Shown here: piece by piece, positions 1-5,508 of the stretch | Numbering within the stretch: position 1 is the stretch's first letter | How the letters are laid out: every line of letters starts with the position of its first letter | Source of the DNA: Pelomonas sp963992225 | Lineage (GTDB): Bacteria > Pseudomonadota > Gammaproteobacteria > Burkholderiales > Burkholderiaceae_C | Assembly: GCA_963992225.1 (NCBI GenBank) | Contig: CAXDTK010000331.1 | Span: 1 to 5,508, forward strand | Reading direction: 5' to 3' | DNA length: 5,508 bases | Made by a program: the position numbers and the translations under genes | The notes under the pieces: generated by a model | What the model saw: the letters and a program-made list of their open reading frames with translations, nothing else | Database searches by the model: none | What the model was told of the DNA's origin: nothing

Positions 1-30
1 CAGGTAGTCGCGGACGGCTTGGGTGTTCAT
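1..30 (-). CDS. hemF: Probable coproporphyrinogen III oxidase, N-terminal fragment
   Basis: Only the first ten codons are inside the window; the gene continues past base 1. They read MNTQAVRDYL from an ATG at 30-28. This resembles the start of aerobic coproporphyrinogen III oxidase (HemF), whose N-terminus in Burkholderiales commonly has an AVR-YL pattern. From recalled gene order, hemF also often follows purD and an acyltransferase in these bacteria. HemF is a cytoplasmic, oxygen-dependent haem-synthesis enzyme that decarboxylates coproporphyrinogen III to protoporphyrinogen IX. The ATG overlaps the TGA of the acyltransferase gene as ATGA, and no Shine-Dalgarno sequence is visible in the C-rich stretch just upstream, so translation is probably coupled to the preceding gene. 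Ten residues cannot prove the identity. The start codon is well supported by the overlap, while the name is inference from context. Confidence 0.55.
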   Translation of the reverse strand, partial: MNTQAVRDYL

Positions 31-659
31 GGGCGGGGCTGGATCGGGCTGGCCAGTTCGGGACGCTTGCCGACGCGGTGGCTCAGGTAGTCGGCAAAGG
101 CGGCGAAGTCGGCCGCCACGTCGCCGGTGAGTTGCATGAAGCGGGTCAGCGACACGATACGCCGCTCGAAGTCGAAATAGGCCAGGCCCACCGGCACGCC
201 GGCCTGCACCGCCACCTGGTAGGCGCCGGTGCGCCAGCCGGGCGCCAGCGAGCGCGTGCCCTCCGGCGCGGCGGCCAGCCAGAAGCGCTCGCCGCGCGCC
301 GCGGCGGCCTGCATCTGGCGCACCGTGTCGGCCACCAGCCCGTGCCGGCTGCTGCGGTCCACCGCCACGCCGCCGATCCAGCGCATCCAGTGGCCCAGCA
401 GCGGCGCCTTGAAGAGGCTGTCCTTGCCCCAGAAGCGCAGCTGCAGGCCGAGCGCCCACTTGGCCAGCAGGCCGATGACGAAGTCCCAGTTGGAGGTGTG
501 CGGGTAGACCAGGATCACGCCCTGCTCGGCCGGCAGGCCGGGGGCATCCACGGTCCAGCCGAACAGGCCCAGCATCCAGCGCGCCAGGCGGCTGCCCTGG
601 CCATGCGGGCGCAGCGGCCCGTCCAGGACCCGGGGTGCCGCCGGGATCGCCGGGCTCAA
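27..659 (-). CDS. Lysophospholipid/glycerophospholipid acyltransferase family protein (PlsC-like)
   Basis: A 210-residue protein (from the TTG start) of the PlsC/LPLAT acyltransferase superfamily, which transfers acyl chains to glycerolipid or related acceptors at the inner membrane. Visible motifs, numbered from the TTG, are: block I HTSNWD (54-59) with the catalytic HX4D pair H54/D59; a block II-like FWGKDSLFKAP (76-86); block III PEGTRS (132-137); and a block IV-like VPVGLAY downstream. The exact acceptor cannot be read from sequence. This short HTSNWD subgroup is usually annotated only as a 1-acyl-sn-glycerol-3-phosphate acyltransferase-like protein. The start is uncertain. No ATG or GTG lies between the purD stop and M29 (ATG at 575-573). 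Family members usually keep residues equivalent to GSRLARW before that Met, so I prefer TTG at 659-657, which overlaps the purD TGA by four bases. Neither start has a clear ribosome binding site. The stop overlaps the next gene's ATG. Family confidence is high; start confidence is about even. Confidence 0.88.
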   Translation of the reverse strand: MSPAIPAAPRVLDGPLRPHGQGSRLARWMLGLFGWTVDAPGLPAEQGVILVYPHTSNWDFVIGLLAKWALGLQLRFWGKDSLFKAPLLGHWMRWIGGVAVDRSSRHGLVADTVRQMQAAAARGERFWLAAAPEGTRSLAPGWRTGAYQVAVQAGVPVGLAYFDFERRIVSLTRFMQLTGDVAADFAAFADYLSHRVGKRPELASPIQPRP

Positions 660-1942
660 CGCTTGATGGCCCGGTGGCCGATGTCCGACCGGAACTGCCG
701 GCCGTCGAACTGGATGCCGGACGCGATGTCGTAGGCCCGCTGCGCCGCCGTGCGGGCGGACTCGCCCAGCGCCGTCACACACAGCACCCGGCCGCCGCTG
801 GTCACCAGCGTGCCGTCCACCAGCGCCGTGCCGGCATGGAACACCATGGCCTCGTCCTCGTCCTCGGGCAGGCCGCTGATGGCGTCGCCCTTGCGCGGGT
901 TGAGCGGGTAGCCCTCGGCGGCCAGCACCACGCCCAGCGCGACGCGGCGGTCCCACTGCAGCTCGACCTGGTCCAGCGTGCCGTCCGTCGCGTGCATCAG
1001 CAGCTCGAACAGGTCGCTCTTGAGCCGCATCATGATGGGCTGGGTCTCGGGGTCGCCCATGCGGGTGTTGAACTCGACCGTGCGCGGCTGGCCCTGCTCG
1101 TCGATCATCAGCCCGGCGTACAGGAAGCCGGTGAAGGGATGGCCGTCGCGCGCCATGCCCGCGATGGTGGGCTGGATGATCTCGTGCATGACCTTGGCAT
1201 GCACGTTGGGCGTGACCACCGGCGCGGGCGAATAGGCGCCCATGCCGCCGGTGTTGGGGCCGGCGTCGCCGTCCAGCAGGCGCTTGTGGTCCTGGCTGGT
1301 GGCCAGCGATACGACGTTCTTGCCGTCGCAGACGACGATGAAGCTGGCCTCCTCGCCATCCAGGAAGTCCTCGATGACCACGCGCGCGCCGCCGGCGTTG
1401 TGCGTGACGCCGAGCTTGTTGTCTTCCAGGATCCAGGCGATGGCCTCGTGGGCCTCGGCCAGCGTCATGGCCACGACCACGCCCTTGCCCGCCGCCAGGC
1501 CGTCGGCCTTGATGACGATGGGCGCACCGCGGCGGTCCACGTAGGCATGGGCCGCGGCCGGGTCGGCAAAGGTCTCGTAGGCCGCGGTCGGGATGCCGTG
1601 GCGCTTCATGAAGTCCTTGGCGAAGGCCTTGGAGGACTCCAGCTGCGCCGCCGCCCTGGTCGGGCCGAAGATGCGCAGGCCGCGGGCACGGAACTCGTCG
1701 ACCACGCCGGCCGCCAGTGCGGCCTCGGGGCCCACGACGGTCAGCGCGACCTTGTGCTCGACGGCGAAGTCGGCCAGCGCCTTCACGTCGGTGAGCGCGA
1801 TGGGCACGTTGTCCAGCCGCTCGTCGCGCGCCGTGCCGCCGTTGCCGGGCGCCACCAGGACCTGGCTGACACGCTCGCTCTGGGCCAGCTTCCAGGCCAG
1901 CGCGTGTTCGCGGCCGCCGTTGCCAATGACAAGGACTTTCAT
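656..1942 (-). CDS. purD: Phosphoribosylamine--glycine ligase (GAR synthetase)
   Basis: A 428-residue cytoplasmic ATP-grasp enzyme that joins phosphoribosylamine and glycine using ATP, giving glycinamide ribonucleotide, the second step of de novo purine synthesis. The length is normal for a monofunctional bacterial PurD. The N-terminal domain opens with MKVLVIGNGGREHALAWK (GNGGRE at 7-12). The ATP-grasp region has FAKDFMKRHGIPTA (107-120), the lysine/glycine loop KADGLAAGKG (145-154), the SQDHKRLLDGDAGPNTGGMG stretch (216-235) and the metal/ATP-binding EFNTRMGDPETQ (290-301). The C-terminal domain has GVVLAAEGYP (337-346). No key segment is missing and no frame break is seen. The ATG at 1942-1940 sits three bases after the yebC stop. 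The only purine-rich stretch before it, GAAAG, abuts the ATG, so initiation may rely on ribosomes finishing yebC. Its own stop overlaps the proposed TTG of the acyltransferase. It is the second gene of the leftward cluster. Confidence 0.98.
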   Translation of the reverse strand: MKVLVIGNGGREHALAWKLAQSERVSQVLVAPGNGGTARDERLDNVPIALTDVKALADFAVEHKVALTVVGPEAALAAGVVDEFRARGLRIFGPTRAAAQLESSKAFAKDFMKRHGIPTAAYETFADPAAAHAYVDRRGAPIVIKADGLAAGKGVVVAMTLAEAHEAIAWILEDNKLGVTHNAGGARVVIEDFLDGEEASFIVVCDGKNVVSLATSQDHKRLLDGDAGPNTGGMGAYSPAPVVTPNVHAKVMHEIIQPTIAGMARDGHPFTGFLYAGLMIDEQGQPRTVEFNTRMGDPETQPIMMRLKSDLFELLMHATDGTLDQVELQWDRRVALGVVLAAEGYPLNPRKGDAISGLPEDEDEAMVFHAGTALVDGTLVTSGGRVLCVTALGESARTAAQRAYDIASGIQFDGRQFRSDIGHRAIKR

Positions 1943-1945
1943 CTT

Positions 1946-2668
1946 TCAGCCCAGTTCGGCGTTGTGATAGACGGCCTGCACGTCGTCCAGGTCTTCCAGC
2001 ACGTCCAGCAGCTTCTGCATGCGCTCGGCGTCCTCGCCGCCCAGCTCGATGGCGCTCTCGGCGCGCATCGTCACCTCGGCCAGCTCGGGCACCAGGCCGG
2101 CGGCTTCCAGCGCCGCCTTGACCGTCTCGTAGTCGGCCGGCGCGGTCAGCACCTCGATGGCGCCGTCGTCGCCGGTGATGACATCCTCGGCGCCGGCGTC
2201 CAGCGCCACTTCCATGATGCGGTCCTCCGACGAACCGGGCGCGAACACCAGCTGGCCGCAATGCTTGAACTGGAAGGCCACCGAGCCCTCGGTGCCCAGG
2301 TTGCCGCCGTACTTGCTGAAGGCATGCCGCACCTCGGCCACCGTGCGCACGCGGTTGTCGGTCATGGTGTCGAGAATGATCGCCGCGCCGCCGATGCCGT
2401 AGCCCTCGTAGCGGATTTCCTCGTAGGTCAGGCCATCGATGTTGCCGCTGGCCTTGTCGATGTTGTACTTGATGCGGTCGGCCGGCATGTTGGCCGCCTT
2501 GGCCTTGTCCACCGCCAGGCGCAGGCGGGGGTTGTCCTTGATGTCGGGGCCACCCTGGCGCGCGGCGACCGTGATCTCACGGATGATGCGCGTCCAGATC
2601 TTGCCGCGCTTCTCGTCCTGGCGGCCTTTGCGATGCTGGATGTTGGCCCATTTGGAATGACCGGCCAT
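1946..2668 (-). CDS. yebC: YebC/TACO1 family translation factor / putative transcriptional regulator
   Basis: A 240-residue soluble protein matching YebC over its full usual length. The signature N-terminus MAGHSKWANIQHRKGRQDEK is followed by RGKIWTRIIREITVAARQGG (21-40), NPRLRLAVDKAKAANMP (46-62), YEGYGIGGAAI (87-97), FSKYGGNLGTEGSVAFQF (117-134) and a C-terminal LDVLEDLDDVQAVYHNAEL. The YGIGG motif replaces the more common YGPGG, which I recall as usual in betaproteobacteria. Older work treats YebC proteins as DNA-binding regulators (for example PmpR of Pseudomonas). More recent work on YebC and mitochondrial TACO1 supports a ribosome-associated role in relieving stalls at proline-rich stretches; which applies here cannot be read from sequence. 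The ATG at 2668-2666 is fixed by the conserved MAGHSKW start and by an AGGAG seven bases upstream. The open frame extends much further upstream, but only as a shadow of the divergent gene. It is the first gene of the leftward cluster, so its promoter lies in 2669-2752. Confidence 0.97.
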   Translation of the reverse strand: MAGHSKWANIQHRKGRQDEKRGKIWTRIIREITVAARQGGPDIKDNPRLRLAVDKAKAANMPADRIKYNIDKASGNIDGLTYEEIRYEGYGIGGAAIILDTMTDNRVRTVAEVRHAFSKYGGNLGTEGSVAFQFKHCGQLVFAPGSSEDRIMEVALDAGAEDVITGDDGAIEVLTAPADYETVKAALEAAGLVPELAEVTMRAESAIELGGEDAERMQKLLDVLEDLDDVQAVYHNAELG

Positions 2669-2752
2669 GTGTTGGCTCCTGGGGGACTGCCGTTGCAGCA
2701 GACCGTTTATCGTTGAATAGCCTGTGATTTTAGAGGACGACCCCGTACCGCC
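2669..2752. promoter_or_regulatory. Divergent intergenic region between yebC and the DUF853 ATPase gene
   Basis: These 84 bp separate two divergently read genes and must include the leader and promoter of both. An AT-richer island at about 2701-2732 stands out from the GC-rich surroundings. On the minus strand TAAAAT (2732-2727) matches five of six bases of a sigma-70 -10 box, but no -35 box is visible at proper spacing. On the plus strand TTGCAG (2693-2698) is a fair -35 box, with only a weak AATAGC (2716-2721) 17 bases on. The plus-strand gene has GAGGA (2733-2737) 15 bases before its ATG, which is far for a ribosome binding site. The regulatory role is inferred from geometry, and the individual boxes are tentative. 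Confidence 0.5.
2676..2680 (-). promoter_or_regulatory. Ribosome binding site of yebC
   Basis: The minus strand reads AGGAG, then seven bases, then the yebC ATG. This near-consensus site at ideal spacing settles the start at the conserved MAGHSKW, although the reading frame stays open far upstream. Confidence 0.85.
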
Positions 2753-4309
<1,557 letters not shown>

Positions 4310-4311
4310 CC

Positions 4312-4348
4312 GCGAGTCGACGCCGCCCGCCCCTTCGTGCAGACTCGC
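4312..4348 (+). repeat. Seven-base inverted repeat between the ATPase and chemoreceptor genes
   Basis: GCGAGTC (4312-4318) and GACTCGC (4342-4348) are perfect inverse complements separated by 23 bases, starting three bases after the ATPase stop. No T-run follows (the next bases are CGTCAATCAAC), so it is not a standard intrinsic terminator. The long loop also weakens the hairpin. It could be a weak transcription-attenuating structure, an operator or chance. The whole gap 4310-4376 otherwise shows no recognisable promoter, including no sigma-28-type flagellar/chemotaxis promoter. Confidence 0.35.
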
Positions 4349-4364
4349 CGTCAATCAACAACAG

Positions 4365-4370
4365 GGAGGA
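4365..4370 (+). promoter_or_regulatory. Ribosome binding site of the chemoreceptor gene
   Basis: GGAGGA lies six bases before the ATG at 4377, close to the ideal anti-16S complement and spacing. It fixes the start of the chemoreceptor and suggests efficient translation. Confidence 0.85.
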
Positions 4371-4376
4371 GCCGGC

Positions 4377-5508
4377 ATGCAGGCATTGAAGCAATGGCGC
4401 ATCGGTCATCGGCTGGCGATCGCATTCGCCCTCGTGCTGGCGCTGCTGCTGGTGGTGGGGGCCGTGGGCGTGCGCGGCATCTACAGCGTCGCGGCCGGGC
4501 TGGAGACGGTCTACAAGGACCGCACGCTGCCGCTGGCCCAGCTGGGTGAGCTGAACAACCTGTCGACGCGCAACCGGCTGGTTATCGTGGAGATGCTGCG
4601 TGCGCCGGGCTTCGACGAGATCAAGCGCCGCAGCGAGGAGCTGGCCGGCAACCTCAAGCGCGGCCAGGAACTGCTGGACCAGTACCTTGCCACCGAACAC
4701 ACGCGGGCCGAGCAGGACCTGGCGCAACGCTTCGTCGCCGCGCGCAAGGCCTACATCGACGAAGGCCTGCTGCCCGTCGGCGCTGCGCTGTCCACCGGCG
4801 GCATGAGCACCGCGCTGCAGATCTACGACGAGAAGACGCTGCCGCTGTCGGCCAAGGCCCGCGAGCTGTCCGACCAGCTCGTCAAGCTGCAGACCGACGA
4901 GGCCGCCGCCGAGTTCGCCCGCGGCGAGGCCACGCGCGCCACCGCGGTTGCCACCACCGTGGCGCTGACGGTCACGGCGCTGGTGCTGGGCCTGGCGATG
5001 GCCTGGCTGATCACGCGCTCCATCACCGCGCCGGTGCGCCAGGCGGTGGGTTTCGCGCAGGCGGTGGCCGGTGGTGACCTGACGGCCGACATCCGGGCCG
5101 ACGGGCGCGACGAGATCGCCGAGCTGCTGGGCGCGCTGTCCGGCATGCGCGACGGCTTGGTGCAGCTGGTGCGCCAGGTGCGCAGCGGCGCCGATTCCAT
5201 CCTGACCGGCGCCGGCGAGATTGCCAGCGGCAACGCCGACCTGTCGCAGCGCACCGAGCAGCAGGCCGCCAACCTGGAGGAGACGGCTGCGTCGATGGAG
5301 CAGATGAATGCCACCGTGCGCCAGAACGCCGACACCGCGCAGACCGCCAGCCAGCTGGCCCAGTCGGCCAGCGGCGTGGCCGCGCGCGGCGGCGACGTGG
5401 TGCAGCGCGTCATCGCGACCATGGGCGACATCTCGAGCAGCTCCGGCCGCATAGCCGACATCATCGGCACCATCGACGGCATCGCCTTCCAGACCAACAT
5501 CCTGGCGC
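4377..5508 (+). CDS. Methyl-accepting chemotaxis protein with four-helix-bundle sensor, 3' end cut by the window
   Basis: The frame is open for 377 codons to the window edge. It is an inner-membrane chemoreceptor that senses ligands in the periplasm and controls CheA kinase. Order: a short basic N-terminus; TM1 (about 13-32, LAIAFALVLALLLVVGAVGV); a periplasmic 4HB_MCP-type domain (about 33-189) containing YKDRTLPLAQLGEL (46-59); TM2 (about 190-212, ending AMAWLI); HAMP (about 213-265, starting TRSITAPV); then the cytoplasmic coiled coil. The first methylation helix has EQQAANLEETAASMEQMNA (294-312), where Glu/Gln pairs are likely CheR/CheB sites. The sequence stops at GIAFQTNILA, immediately before the expected NAAVEAARAGE hairpin tip that contacts CheA/CheW. 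A full-length protein would be about 150 or more residues longer. The periplasmic domain class does not reveal the ligand. The gene lies 67 bp after the ATPase gene and could be read with it, but no functional link is evident and no che genes are in view. Confidence 0.95.
   Translation, partial: MQALKQWRIGHRLAIAFALVLALLLVVGAVGVRGIYSVAAGLETVYKDRTLPLAQLGELNNLSTRNRLVIVEMLRAPGFDEIKRRSEELAGNLKRGQELLDQYLATEHTRAEQDLAQRFVAARKAYIDEGLLPVGAALSTGGMSTALQIYDEKTLPLSAKARELSDQLVKLQTDEAAAEFARGEATRATAVATTVALTVTALVLGLAMAWLITRSITAPVRQAVGFAQAVAGGDLTADIRADGRDEIAELLGALSGMRDGLVQLVRQVRSGADSILTGAGEIASGNADLSQRTEQQAANLEETAASMEQMNATVRQNADTAQTASQLAQSASGVAARGGDVVQRVIATMGDISSSSGRIADIIGTIDGIAFQTNILA

Noticed and set aside
660..2261. 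Upstream extension of the acyltransferase frame to a 744-residue protein
   Set aside because: The extra part lies in another frame of purD and yebC and reads as Arg/Gly/Ala-rich noise. Only the last ~210 residues resemble a protein family.
635..2716. A 693-codon open frame on the plus strand opposite purD and yebC
   Set aside because: It is antisense to two unmistakable genes. Its translation is rich in His, Arg, Gln, Ala, Val and Gly in a low-complexity way, with no family motif. Long antisense frames are expected where GC-rich codon use suppresses stops.
4823..5500. A 225-codon minus-strand open frame opposite the chemoreceptor
   Set aside because: Composition is Ser/Ala/Arg-rich, with no recognisable domain, and it is antisense to clear HAMP and methyl-accepting sequence.

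Overview
The window is a very GC-rich, gene-dense piece of bacterial chromosome. Protein character (YebC with the YEGYGIGG variant, a PurD / HTSNWD-type acyltransferase / probable HemF cluster, a four-helix-bundle chemoreceptor with LEETAASMEQ) points to a betaproteobacterium of the order Burkholderiales, most likely Comamonadaceae or a close relative (Rubrivivax/Roseateles type). That assignment rests on recalled family patterns, not on a database search. The window holds ordinary core genes. I see no transposon, phage, CRISPR, tRNA or rRNA, and no convincing novel system.

Left half (1-2668, minus strand): a tightly packed probable operon read right to left. It runs yebC (translation/regulatory factor), then purD (glycinamide ribonucleotide synthetase of purine synthesis), then a lysophospholipid-type acyltransferase, then the first ten codons of what looks like hemF (coproporphyrinogen III oxidase), which leaves the window at base 1. 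Junctions are a 3-nt gap, a 4-nt overlap (if the TTG start is right) and a 4-nt ATGA overlap, so the later genes probably depend on translational coupling.

Middle (2669-2752): an 84-bp divergent intergenic region with a short AT-richer island. It must carry the promoter(s) for yebC leftward and for the ATPase gene rightward.

Right half (2753-5508, plus strand): a complete 518-residue HerA/FtsK-like P-loop ATPase of the DUF853 (YjgR) family. After a 67-bp gap with a dyad and a strong ribosome binding site comes the 5' part of a methyl-accepting chemotaxis protein. This has TM1, a periplasmic four-helix bundle, TM2, HAMP and the first half of the signalling hairpin, and is cut by the window edge just before the CheA/CheW-binding tip.

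The genes do not form one pathway. The left cluster mixes translation, purine, lipid and haem functions. The ATPase and the chemoreceptor appear to be separate neighbours. Long open frames opposite purD/yebC, the ATPase and the chemoreceptor are GC-codon-bias shadows and were not annotated.
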